From Dillenia suffruticosa (lineage: Eukaryota; Streptophyta; Magnoliopsida; Dilleniales; Dilleniaceae): a stretch of DNA of 64,000 nucleotides. The notes below the pieces were generated by a model. The model saw nothing but the letters and a program-made list of their open reading frames with translations, was not told the origin of the DNA and made no database searches. The position numbers and the translations under genes are program-made. Of this stretch, positions 47,886 to 60,348 are shown in pieces (the first letter of the stretch is position 1; every line of letters begins with the position of its first letter). The stretch is from the NCBI GenBank assembly GCA_033439265.1, contig JAVTVX010000005.1, positions 3,978,001 to 4,042,000 on the forward strand, written 5' to 3'.

Positions 47886-48719
47886 TAATATAATAAATCA
47901 TTTTTTAAAATATCTTGTCATTATCATTGTTTTCTCTTATACTTCTTCTTTGCTCTTAAAGAAATTTTCCTATTAGAGTTGATGCAAAATATCATTTATA
48001 TAAAATATGATAACCCTAATCAGCATCATTTTCTACGTGCGCCGCAGAATTAAGCAAATACATTACTTTTTTCTCACCTAACTTCGCCCTTTATAAAGTT
48101 GAAACCTAGTATTTTTTCTTCCTTCAATTATTGTGGCTTAGGCAAAAACCGAAAAATTTAGTTTTCTCAGTCTTGATTGTCATCGTCTCACCGGCAAGTA
48201 TGGCGAGAGTTTAATTTCTAAAGGTTTGGGTTTTTTTTTTTCATCTTTTTTAAACAATTTCTACTCTATTTTATTTCATGTTGAATTAGTTTATCAATTG
48301 TTTTATATTAAGTTATTTTGCCATTAGTTAGATTATATTACATTATAATCTTAAAATTAAAATAATAAAATGAGTTTGATTTTTCAGGTTATTTCAATTT
48401 TTGATATGCTACAAGGTTTGTCATGTCTCCGTAAGGCTTATGAAGGTGTTTTCTCATGTGAACCAGATATATCGGTAAAAATCTCAACTATTAAAACAAT
48501 CTAAATCTTCTATTCAAATATCTTATAATGAAAATCTTTTTTTTTCCTCATTGCTTATATCTCAAAATAATTCATCAATTCAAATATTAATTGCTCCTTT
48601 GAATTTATCATTTATAGAGTAATTAAAGGCAAGTAAACATCCCCTAAACCTTTTTTTTTTCCCTTAGAACCTCCGCTATGACGAATTTTTATCCCTCTTC
48701 ATTCTCACATAAATATGTA

Positions 48720-48721
<2 letters not shown>

Positions 48722-48755
<34 letters not shown>
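48722..48755. repeat. (CT)n microsatellite
   Basis: About 17 CT units. The paralogous site at 34474-34493 has a shorter run. Confidence 0.9.
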
Positions 48756-48758
<3 letters not shown>

Positions 48759-50361
48759 CTTTTTGTATGTTTGATTAATTTATCAATATTTTCTTTACTT
48801 AATAGATTAATGGATTAAACGTTGGAGAGTAAAACAATTTTTGGGCAATCAGGGCTTAATTTAGTTTTTTATTTGTTTTTTTGGTTTAATGAATTAAAGT
48901 GGAAGCAGACATTTATTTTTTGACTTCAATAATTATATTTGTTTATTTTATCATATATGTATTTAGGTTAGAAATAATAAATTTCTTGAAATCCGTTTAT
49001 AATGAGATGATAAGCTTTTTCACATAATACTTTAAATTCTAAAATGAGATTATTAGATTTTATGCTTATTAATTAATTTGTTAAATCTTTCGAGATTAAA
49101 GATGCTACGATATATCAATTAGGAAAAAAAAAAGTATTTTTTTGAGACAAGAAAAATATTGTTTATTAGGCATTCGGACTGTTACAAAATTGTACTTTAT
49201 CATTTTATTTTTAAATTCTATACACGAGGCATAGAATTTTTTCCCTGTAAACCTAAAACAGTATGATTGTAATGAATCATTTTTCCGTAGTGTGAATCTT
49301 ATTAAACTTTGTGGTATAGAAAATTTAAAAATGTAAAATTAAATTTTGCATATAGACTTATGATATATATACACTTAGCTTTGAGTTTGACTATACTAAT
49401 TTGCTGATTTTTGTTGGTTGAAATTTAAAGATTTTGATAATTTATATTAAATTTTTTTTTTTTTTTTAAGGAGGGCTGCAATTATTTTTGCTTTTTAAGA
49501 CTTGTTTCAGCAATTCTACCTTGGATTTAGTGTTGTAATTTTCTCACCTTCTACCACTTGGAGACGGCAAATGGATGTAAAGGGAGAGTGCAATGTTAGG
49601 ATCTGTAATGAGGAGGAGAGGAGGTAATTTAATTAACAGCTTAGTCAATTAGTGATAATATATTTATTACAACTCTTGAAGGGTTAATTAATATTAAACT
49701 AGTTTGTTTATATCATCCCTTCCGTAAAATGTTTTATTTTAATCGGAGGAGAAGTGATAGTAATAGATTTATAAAATATTTGGATATACCTATGTTTGAT
49801 GGATTCTAGAAATAAAATTCATAATCCTAAAAATATAACAAATTTTTTTCCGTAAAAGCATCAAGTCTATTTTTTTATATATAAATTATCAGTATTTGGT
49901 AATTATATTGAATTTGAATAAATTTGTTTTAAATTGGGTTGGATTTGAGGGTCAAAACCCTCCCATTGTTTGTTTTCTTCAAAGTATCAATGTCCATAGG
50001 TTCATGCTTGGTTTTTCCTAAAATTGCCCTGACCTAACACCTCTTTTTTTTTTTTCCCCCGAGAGAGAAAAAGAAATTTGGTTGGTTAAATTTTTGAAAG
50101 TTTCACCTTTATACATTGAACCCACTCCCAAATATTGACAATTAAATAATCTCCGGTGATTATATTAAGATCCTCCAGATATGGCCTAATTAATTATTGA
50201 CTTAATTTGTTAAAAATCTTTATTTCTCTTTTTGGTAGCCAAGACACCTCTCATTATACATTGTTATTAATGTGATTAATCATTTTTTAAAGGTTCTGCT
50301 TATTCTTTCAATCATTTTCATTGTTTCTCCAAAACTTCTTCAGGGTCTTTTCTGCACTCCA

Positions 50362-53300
50362 ATGGCTCCAATCAGAAGGTTCTGTCGTCAGTGCAAGGCC
50401 AAGACCTCAGTCCTTAGGTCTGGTTGGCAGATGGAAACCGGGGATTGTTTTCTTCTGTGCCAAAAGTGTAGGTAAGAAAAGGGTATTTGTTATTATGGTG
50501 TGTATCATTTTTTTATCAATGTTTTTTTTTTTATAAAAGTAAAATAAATATAGTTCACAAAAGTTAGTGTCATAAATATCAAATCCTTATGGAATTCGGT
50601 GAAAAGCCTAATACAAAATTTAGAACTTTAATTCTCATGTACCAAATTTAAGAGTCACAATTGTGAGTTGTATTCTATGAGATCATGGATCATAGATTTT
50701 TATTTTTTGTCCTTCTTCACTTTTTCTATGATCTATGAATGATTTATTTCTGAAATGACTGTCAGAATATTTTAATTAAAAATTATATTTTCTTGTGACT
50801 TTACTATAGATAACGCAATAATTTGATAGAAGTATAAAAGTTTAAAATAGAATTAAAATGCAAAGCATAATATCTTCTCTAGATATAAAAGTAATTTTCA
50901 TAGGATGAAAACTGTTATGATCATTATTTTAAATATTTTGAATAATTAGGAGATAAAATAAATTGGGGATGTTTGTATTGTTTATCAGAAAAAAGGAAAA
51001 ATGCCCAAATTAGATAATTAGTCTAATGGGACTCAACTGGGCTAGACCTAAATCGTGTGGTGGAAATTTGAATTTGTTGGATTGGAGATTTTGAACATTC
51101 ATAGGCTTAGTTCTGTCTCGGTTGTCTTTCACAGCAAAGGAGGTTGGGCCTTAAAAATGCTTGATTCTCGGGCCCGTCCAAACATTCACTCCTGTTCTTA
51201 ATTGGATTTACAGAGGTCTTGAATTCCAACGTGCCTCGAAAATGGCAAAAAATTAAAAATAAAAATTTGGAGAGCCGACCTCTAAAATAGATTTTCAGTA
51301 TTCGAATCGAATTAATCAGATAAAAATCAAATAACGTAAAACGAAAAAAAAAAAAAAAAATCAGAAGTAGAGGTACACTCGTGATCATGACCGTTAAGAA
51401 GCCTGAATTCACATTTGGGAGGTCGTCGTTGAATCCCTAATCAACGGGAATAATTTCGAGTATTTTGAACATTTAGTTGGTTGTGAATTCAGAGTATTAA
51501 CTCTGATTGTTTCTTACAATAAGGGTTTTTAGTAGAAATGATTTTGTCAATAGGGTTTGTGGTTTCTTTTGTGAATTTGGGTTGAATTATTGATAGTTAT
51601 GGATGAAACCCTAGAAAGTTAATTATGATTTTAAATGAGGGATTATTTTAAGGAGTTAGAAATATGGATTTGAGAGAGCAGAAAAGGGGGGAAGGGGGGG
51701 AAGGGGGGGGGGAGAGAGAGAGAGAGAGAGAGAGAAGTATTTTGGGGGCACTATTATTTTCCTTCCATACAAGAGCGGTTATGTGATTTTTTTTCCCATG
51801 CATCTTCTTGATTGATATTTTTTTTGGGGGGTGGGGGAGGCTGAAATCTTCTCGGTGTTGTTCCTAAAAGATAAGTTCCCTGAATATGAATAAATAGTAC
51901 CTTATTTGATTCTTGTTCTAGGTCCGGCACAAGAAGTAATATAATTGCATTTGTTTATCTCAATGCTCTTTCTTATGTCATGAATATTCAAGAGCATTTT
52001 TACAATTTTCGTCTGTTGTCAGTATGCTTAGTGACTGATGCCCTTCTTTGCAAATTCAAATCCAGTTCTGCCTATGAGGAAGGCAGATTTTGTCATGATT
52101 TTCACCAAGATCAGAGTGGTTGGAAGCCCTGCATACTCTGTGGCAAGGTAAGGCAGAAGGAGCCCTTTCTTTGGAGGTTGTCTTTGTCATCTGACAATAA
52201 ATATCTGATAAGCATATAATCATAATTGGATTCACGAGTAATAGTTGCTTTTCTACAGGAGCTCCACTCTGCATGTGCAGCGTCATGCCATCTCATGGTG
52301 CCATTTGATAATGGCGACGTGGCATGCATCGACTGCTGCAAGGATTCTGGAGAAATGGTGAGAACAGACCATCCAGCCTTCTATATATTTAAAGCAAATC
52401 CATGTTGAACAGTATCATATGCTTTGGTTTACTCTAGATCATGCTATATTCCCCATTGCTTGCTGGCAAGGGACATGTACCCCCTAAGCAGAGTAGCAGC
52501 AAGTAGACATTATACGGTACCTACCAGGCATATACAAAAAAGTTTTGGAAACAAAAGGTCCCGATATTCAAACATCCGTAGCAAATTTGCCTGTTTTTTT
52601 TTTTTGTTTTTTTATAGGTAGTTTTTGTTCCTTTTTTTCCTCCTTTTCTCAACTTAATCTGTTAAAAAATGTAACCATTTTAATAAGAGTTAAATATTTT
52701 GTTTAATGCTTAATTTAGCAGTATTATCATAATCAAAAGTACAATAGGGTTTCAAAAACATTGGGTTGTTGTCGTAATACTTTGGAAGTATCTTTTCGAT
52801 TTCAAAACCTTTGTATGTATATATAACTATCTTAGCTAATCAGCCATTTACACTGCTAAGAATGAAATTATTCTTTGACCCAAAAACTTTGATTTCTTAA
52901 ATGAGGAAAGCTACCAAAATCTATATTAATAACAACTATGTGAAGCATCACTTGGACATTGACGTCAATGAGTAGGTAGGAATTGAATATGTTCTGTATA
53001 GTATGATGTTGGCAAAAGGAAGGCAAAACTAATTAGCTAATGATTTACAGGTGGAACTTGACAAGGCTCAACCTCAAGCTTATTCAAGCATTCCCAAGGA
53101 AGGTGAGCCTTCTAATCGTGCAACCAGAAAGAGAAAGTCTTCAGGTAATGGTCCTTTTCCCTTCCCTTCAAGAGAAATTAGTGAATAAGCACTTGATCAT
53201 TCAAGTTGGACTTTTTGGCATCTAAAACTCTGTGCCTCTTCTTAAACATGATATGCTTTCTTTTCAAGGTGAATGGTGATCTCTTGCAAGGTGCCAGGTC

Positions 53301-55165
53301 ATTCCATTGTATAGGAGAATGTTGTTTATATAGCATAATATAATAAATTGTACTATTCATTGGAAAATAATAGCATGCAAGATTACTGAGTCTATTCTTG
53401 GCACCCACATTGCAGCGATCTTCTCCAGGGCTGTTAGGCCTCCTCAACGTCAACAATGCGAAGAGCAGTCAAGTGAGGACTTACTTGGGAAAGGGGTTAG
53501 ATCCGATGTGGAAGAAATAGTTGAGATCGATCCCCCTGCAAATCCTGTCGCCCGGATCATTATACCGTATAACAACTGGCCAAAGATAAGTGATGAAAAT
53601 CTGGAGAGAATTCCAAGAAAGTATCCTTTCTTATCATCCTCATCATTTACCTGAAATGATTTTTTTTATATATATTTATTTGACTAAATTGCTATCATGC
53701 TTTGGTAACATGAATACAGCCCTGAAACAAAGTGCTTTGTCTTCCAAGTTATTTATCAGCATCTTATGATCTTTGATCCTTAACCATGTCCAAGCTATAA
53801 TTCTTTCATCGTTCCTTTGTTCGAGAAAAGACTGAATCATGAGGATGCCAGCACCGAACTTGGGCGCATATTGTTGCCTAAAATCTGTGCAGAGGTGAGT
53901 CCATATCGTTCTTGTTTGAACATTGAAATTTTGTTTGCACAACCAAGTAGCAAGGTAAACATAAACTGTGATTCAAGACCATGGTCTATAAAATGAAACT
54001 TTGTTCATGGCTAATAGCTTTAGTACTTTTAACACCTCCCAGGAAATTCTCTGTCCAGAGATCATATCACTGATGGATGTCAGTTCATCTTGTGCTGCGT
54101 CCTGACATGTATACTTTCGTCCTTAGTTGGCAATCATGTTCAGATGGAATAGATGAATGGGCAGATACCCTAATTTTTCTGTTTATATAGTTCAGGAAAA
54201 CAGTTTCTTTGGGCACATGCACTTGTTCAGTATTTCTCTCAATTTGGACCGTCTTTGGTCAATTCCCAGTGCAGACTTGTAGTCCATGCTTAAATGATAA
54301 GAGTAAATTCTTTTGTGTTGAAGAGGATGGTTTTAACCTCTTAAATTTACCTCTAACTACACTTCTTGGTGATTCTGCTACATAATGTTCCAGAAGGTCC
54401 TCTTACCTCTATGAATTGGACAAACATTTTAGGTCTCTGTGAACTGCTAAGTAGGGGTTTGAAAATATGTACACTGATGTGCACCTGTATTGGAACAGGC
54501 TTATTTCCCGAGGGTTACTGGGCCGCAAGGACTTTTCATACATGCACATGATATGGAAGGCAGAGAGCATTTGCTTAACTACCATGTCTCAACTTGTCAT
54601 GGTGTAAAAGATTATTCTCTCACAGGCCTTGAAGATTACATGCAAGCGATGCATGTGGAAGCTGGAGACACAGGTAAATATACAATAATTTTCATCTCAG
54701 TAAGTGTCTTTATTATCTTGAATGTCAGGGAAGTTTTGGTTACACCTTAAGTCATGGTACACATTACATTTTTCAATACCTGTTAACCTTTGTCTTTGTT
54801 TCTTCAGTTACATTTTGTTGCATGCAACCAGAAGGTACTCTGGTCCTTGTGAGGAGAAAGGCTTCTGCAGCCAAACCATCTTATAAGGTGTGGTAAACAT
54901 TATAACAGTAATTCTTTAGTTTAATGGAATTGAGAGCTTTATTATTCATCAACTTACAATAGCCGATGCCTCACTGGATCATCTAATTGTAAACTGTTCT
55001 ATTTATATAGGTTTACTCGATACTATATCATATATCTAATCTATGTATGTTCTTAATGGATTTCTCTGTAACTATTAACAGGAACCGCCACAATACCCCA
55101 TCAAGCTTGAGTTCCTGAACTCAAGGAATGGGTCAAATCCAACAGATTCTTCTCCAGAATTATAG
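50362..55165 (+). CDS. Short VAL/HSI2-like B3 protein, copy B (9 exons, 330 aa)
   Basis: Intact paralogue of copy A. Exons: 50362-50471, 52066-52147, 52259-52357, 53051-53144, 53416-53620, 53831-53894, 54499-54673, 54808-54887, 55082-55165. All exon lengths equal those of A except the last, where an earlier TAG removes seven residues (A ends ELQQLEGGI, B ends SSPEL). The zinc-binding Cys/His set and the B3 core are unchanged. Protein differences are few, roughly a dozen; examples are D17V, S26T, T102K and R110S. They mostly fall outside the zinc ligands, with several in the linker around residues 102-165. Intron 7 is about 275 bp shorter than in A. Same likely role as A; whether both are expressed cannot be told from sequence. 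Confidence 0.85.
51710..51735. repeat. (GA)n microsatellite after a G-rich run
   Basis: GGGGAAGGGGGGGAAGGGGG is followed by about 12 GA units, in intron 1 of gene B. Gene A lacks this insert in its corresponding intron. Confidence 0.85.
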
Positions 55166-56480
55166 CAACTAGAGGGTGGCATCTAGGGTTTTAGTTTTTA
55201 CTGGATAAACTTTTATTAATTGATATATCAAGTGGTTTGCTAAACCTGGTTGTGCTTGGCTTGGCCTTATTGATATCAAATGTTGATTCCTTTTTGTGTT
55301 CTCATTGAAAATCATTGAATGTATCTCTTGCCATATAATTTGTACCTTATTTGCTGACATAAAAATATGATATTATTCATTTTTGAAATGAGTATACTTT
55401 CTTGTTTTCTGTCATAATTTTTATATATTTAAGATGGTTCTATTGTTGAAATGAATGCAGAGAATTTAGGGATGCACTTTGCTAAATAATGCAGTAGAAA
55501 ATACTTGGAGGGTTTCATAATTTTCTTTAATTATAGTAAAGGGTATAGAGGGTTATTTGACATTTATGAGAGGATGTATAAAGATTATTTATATTTGTGT
55601 GTGTTTTAAAATAGACAATTATTATTTGTATTAATTTATTCCCATAATAAATTATTTAACTCAAAGAGTAACAAACTACACAAAAAAATAATAATAATAA
55701 TTATTATTATTATTTCTCTCGTTATTTACTATTGTTTGGTCGTGGAATTGTTTTGTTAGTTTCTTTGCATTTATGATCTAACATGGTGCATATTTCCTAC
55801 TAGGACGATAAATAGACTATTTAATAGTGTTGGTAGATGAAAATTCTTATAAAATCTCACATTTTTTAACATTCCATCACCACCCTTTTCGTAAAATCAG
55901 TGAGTTTCGGTGAGAATACAACTGTGTTAAATAAATATATTAAGTTATCGTTTGGTAGGGTTTTTCTCAGCTTATGTTCTCGTTTTAAGAAAAAGTAAAA
56001 ATTAATTTTTTTTAAAAAAAAGTTAAAGTTATTTGATTTTTTTACTTTTTGAAATAAAATAGTTAATTTTTTTTAAGTAAAGTTAAAACTTAAAAATTAA
56101 TGGATATATTTGAAAATTTGTATTATTTAAATGAGAATATTAATGGAATAAAAATAATTATGTGAGGATATAAAAAGAATAAAAAAATATAAATTTTACA
56201 AAAAAACCGAAACATTAAAAACAAAAAAGAAAAAGAAGAAAAAGCACATGAGTTTTTTCTTAAAAGTTACATTTTAAATTTTTTCATAAATAAAAAACTC
56301 TTTTTTTAAGTGTTTTTAAAAATTTTCGTTTGACAAAATTTTTCCTTACTAAAAAAGGATAAGTGGAAAAAAAATCCCACCAAACGAGTGCTAAACACAG
56401 TTGTTGCGTCTCGTGCCAAAAGAAATTATCACTCTTCTCCATGAAACTAATCAACAAAGCATATTAAATATTTTCATAAT
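55166..56480. other. 3' flank of gene B and AT-rich spacer
   Basis: 55166-55490 matches the flanks of the other units, then homology stops. The rest is AT-rich with no gene. Confidence 0.6.
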
Positions 56481-56499
56481 TTTATGAAAATAGGCATGT

Positions 56500-58430
56500 G
56501 TTAAAAAATAATTTTTTTTTCCTATTAGAGCTGATTCATCATGAGATGTGTACGTGATACCAAAACCCTAGCCAGCATCTCATTCTTCATGTGCTGCACT
56601 GCGAAGCAAATGAATTATATCTTTTCTCCCCTATCTTCACCTTATATAAAGTTAAAACCGAGTCTTTTTTCTTTGTTCAATTGCCATGTCTTGGGGAAAA
56701 AAAATGATAGAATTTAATCTTCTCACTCATGATTGTTATCGTCTCACCGCCAAGTTCGAAAGGAGCTCAATTCTTGAAAGGTTTGGATTTTTACATTCTA
56801 GACTATCTTTTCTGAACTATTCTTACTCTATTTTATTTCATGGTGAATTAATTCATCAATTGCTTTATATTAAATTCTTTTTAGTATCATTATATTATAC
56901 TGCGTTATAATCTTAAAATTACAATAACAAAATGAGTTCAATTTTTCAGGTTAATTACATTCCTTTTTATATGTCACAAAATTGTTAGAGAATGAGGTGT
57001 TTGCGTCAAGATTGTCGAAGTATTTTCTTAGGTGACCCAGATATATAAGTGCAAATCTTAACCATTAAAACAAGTGAAATTATGAATTCGAAATTCTTTT
57101 TTTTTTTTTCATTTTTGTATCTCAAAGTAATTTATTTTTCTAGGTAATTTGTGTTTTGTATATGTTATTCTTTAGGATAAATATTCCTGAACAGTAATTT
57201 GTCCGATCACAGTCAAAAAAGAAAAAAAAAATCATTATTTTGGCGGTCAAAGTAGTCCGAATGCATTTTCAAGGGAACCGATCTGTGTTAATTGTGTTTG
57301 ATTTGTGATGGTTTTGATCCTTTTTAACTTATTGTTTTTTCGTAGGTCTTGTTTTAAATATGTGATTTTCTTTTTTTTTTTGGGACGGGGGAGGGGGGAG
57401 GAGGGGGAGGGGGGAGAAACTTATCACACTAATTAACTCAAAAAAAAAAAAAAAAAAAAAAACAGAGAGTAAAAGGGAAGTGAGAAAGGCCGTTTTGTTT
57501 TTTTGGCTGCTAATTAGCGACAAAGTGTTCTTTACTAAATTGGTCACAAATATTCATGCACGTAATTGCTTGAAAATGAATTTTTTTCTTGCCATTTAGC
57601 AATCACTGCAATATTCATTGCTGAAAGTCAAAAAAAAAAAAAAAAAAAAAATGCTTTTAAAAGAATGTCATCAAAATGGCGAACCAAGTATGCCCTACAT
57701 GTAAGTACCGCATTTGGTCCTCATTTTAGCTTTGATTATTACCATAATTCTTGAATTTTTTTTTTTTTTTAAATTTGAATGTGTTGATGATTTATATTGA
57801 AATTTCATTTGGGGATGGAGATTGCAAATCTTTTGTTTGCTTAGACTACTCGTTTTAGCAATTCTCCCTCGGATCTGAAGTAGTAATTTTGCTTTATTTC
57901 GTCTCTTAGGAAGGCAAATAGATGTACAGAGAGTTCTTCAATAGAATCGTATAAACCTTTCTTTTTTTTAATTGTATTTTATTTTTATTTTTATTTTTTT
58001 TTGTCTTTTATATGACCAACTCAAAAATTTAAGATTAACATCCGGCTAGTTGTTATTGCTGTTATTGTCTGGTCGTATCTTTAGTTTGTCTGGACGTATA
58101 TTGCTGTTAATGTAATCGATGTGAGTTCATTAATATCAAATTAGTTAGTTTGCCTTGTCTTCTCCATTAATTATTTATTCCATCTTGAAGGAAAATATTA
58201 GTAATGAGCATAAAACAAGATATTCAAACAACCTGTTTATTTCATCTAACAGCCATATAAATCATAATTGGATTCACGAGTGGGATATATTTATTTTCAG
58301 AAGCTTCACTCCGCATGTGCAGCATCAAGCGTCTCGTGGTGCTATTGGATAATTGCGACATGGCATGCAATTGCTGCATGGATTCTGGAGAAATGATAAG
58401 AAAAGAAATCATATATGACAGGTCAAGAAG
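56500..58430 (+). pseudogene. Truncated, rearranged VAL-like unit (leader, upstream module, exon 3)
   Basis: 56520-57050 matches the leader of the other units (GAGCTGATTCATCATGAGAT, ATTGTTATCGTCTCACCGCC). 57690-57950 matches the far-upstream module. 58262-58397 matches intron 2 and exon 3 (CTTCACTCCGCATGTGCAGC onward, GATTCTGGAGAAATG). Here exon 3 has lost Cys codons of the zinc domain, includes frame damage, and its donor GT is AT. No other coding exon is present. Confidence 0.7.
57370..57462. repeat. Poly(T)/G-rich tract and poly(A) run
   Basis: TTTTTTTTTT is followed by repeated GGGGGAGG-type words (57384-57416). A run of about 22 A then starts near 57440. Low-complexity sequence with a possible G-quadruplex on the plus strand. 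Confidence 0.6.
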
Positions 58431-59225
58431 CATGTTACATATTATAACAGAAATAAATGACTCCGCAAAACGTATCGCATGAAACTATGTATAATATTTT
58501 GAGTTAACAAATGACCCATGGAACTCCGATGGAACTATGCACAGTATTTTGAGTTAATTATGCTAAATGTGTGTCTTTGGTTTTTGTAGCCGTGATTAAT
58601 CTCTGTGATTTTTTTCAATTCCTTTTTTCTATTGCTCTTTTCTTTTTTTTTTCATCATCAATATCTAAGTTTTATTTGAAAAATCTAGTTTAAATACTCT
58701 GAAATCTTTTTTAAAGATTAATTCTTTCAAATCATTTTTTATCATTTTAAATACGAGATCTCTAATTAAAGAGATAGAATATCTGACCACTCAATTCAAA
58801 AAAATTTAGTTTTGCTACTCTTTTTTGCTCTTCTCTTCTCCTCTCTCTTTTTCTTTGATCAGTTGATTCTGTGGGGGTGTTGTCGGAAAATGAAAGAAAA
58901 TGAGGAAGAGGAGAGAAGCGTGAGAAGATAAAAAAAAAAGAACAAAAAACACCCCGAGATGGAAGAGAGGGAGAAGAAGAATGTGGGGGTGAATTTTGAT
59001 TTTAATTTTATTTGAATACGGAAATCTTTTTATTTTATAAGAGCGTAAATTATTATGTAAAAGAAAATTACTAATGGTAGGAAGAAGTTGTAAAAGAAAT
59101 GAACCACCACAGGTGTTTTTACCGGTTTCAAAACCAAATGAGGCAACTTGTTAATTTTGAAAACCACACACAGCTATTTGCAATTTCTCTACTGCATTGC
59201 CCACTCTTATTTTAATACACAACTA
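58431..59225. other. Intergenic AT-rich sequence
   Basis: It holds a partial SINE head at about 58745-58805 (minus). Nothing else is recognised. Confidence 0.5.
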
Positions 59226-59505
59226 ATTATCTCCTGCACCGTTGATCAATCCCAGCATATTATTCTTGAGAATCACAGTAATAAATTACATAATAAGCGA
59301 TAAAAGCAAAAGGGGTTTTCCAGTAGGAAATAAAAACGAATTGTTGGGGAAAAGGTATGGAAAAATCTCCTGCCATTCTCCAAGTACCCACCTCATATCT
59401 GCTCTCTCTCTCTCTCAATTGATCTTCTCTTTCATTCTGCCAATGCAAATTTTTATTTTGTAAAATCCTTTTCCTTCTCCGATGGAATTGAACTTGCTTC
59501 TTGTG
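59225..59505 (+). repeat. Left copy of a direct repeat that flanks the hAT element
   Basis: CACCGTTGATCAATCCCAGC, GCAAAAGGGGTTTTCCAGTA, ATGGAAAAATCTCCTGCCAT and AATTGATCTTCTCTTTCATT recur in the same order at 63533-63925. The right copy has about 100 extra bases after its CT run. Confidence 0.7.
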
Positions 59506-59828
59506 TTTATTCTCTCCTGAACTTTATGCAGTCCGGCCAATATAATGTATTGTTGTGATCCCAAATTAAAACTGTTTATCTTTTCATACTCTATATGCAT
59601 CTATACATTAATATATAGAAATACAAAAATAGTTGAATTTTGCAATATTATTAGTACTATTATCTAAATATTATCTATTCTATGTTTGTATAAACAAATA
59701 AATAAATACACACACGTCTTGGAGTGTCCACTCGATTTTAAAGCACACAATCATTGACAGAAATATATTTACAACTTTGTCCAAGTAGAAAAAGATAATA
59801 TCTATATATATAAATCATGCTCTAGGAG

Positions 59829-59836
59829 GCTCAATT
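59829..59836 (+). repeat. hAT target-site duplication, left (GCTCAATT)
   Basis: An 8-bp direct repeat with GCTTAATT at 63500-63507 (one mismatch), directly outside the inverted ends. Confidence 0.75.
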
Positions 59837-60348
59837 CGACATGGAACCGGGCCGGGCCGGGCCGGGCCGGTTACGGTCCGGTTCAAGGCCGGTTCCTGGA
59901 ACCGTGGGCCGGGCTGGCTGCGGTTCCAAGGCCGGTCCGGGCCGGGCCGGCCGGTTCCAAATTTTATGTAAATTTGAACCGGCCCGGCCCGACCCGCTGA
60001 ATCGGAACCGCCGGGCCCTGTTCGGCCCGGTTTTTTTTTTAACTTTTTTTTAACTCTATTTTTTAATTTTATTTTATTTTTGTAACTCCATTTTTTTAAT
60101 TTAGTTGTTGTTTTGTTTTTTATTTTCTTGTAATGATTTATTTATTAATTTTGTCTTTTTTAATTCATATTTTATAAAAAAAAATAAATTAAAAATTAGA
60201 GACACAAAATTTTTAGAGTGGTTCCACCGAATTCGGTGTACGTCCACTACCAAACTCATCACTTAGATTTTAGAATTCACTAATATTTTTTTTTTTACAT
60301 TATTTTGATTTTTACATCATTTTGATTTTTTTTGTTACATTATTATTA

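Larger units (their letters stand above)
45740..50340 (+). repeat. Duplicated unit, copy 3: 5' flank of intact VAL-like gene B
   Basis: The full set of landmarks recurs: GGTACCGCCACGTTTTGTCC (45.94 kb), the SINE (46.09 kb), GATGAGGAGGCAATTTAATC (46.32 kb), the GAGA array (47.1-47.9 kb), the leader (48.0-48.2 kb) and a leader exon ending CCAGATATATCG|GTAAAA at about 48473. A second, proximal module at 49.43-49.70 kb repeats GACTTGTTTCAGCAATTCTA and GAGGTAATTTAATTAACAGC. Confidence 0.75.

Noticed and set aside
59841-60053. 70-aa Gly/Pro/Arg-rich frame at the hAT left end
   Set aside because: It is a translation of the GGCCGG subterminal repeats, not a protein.
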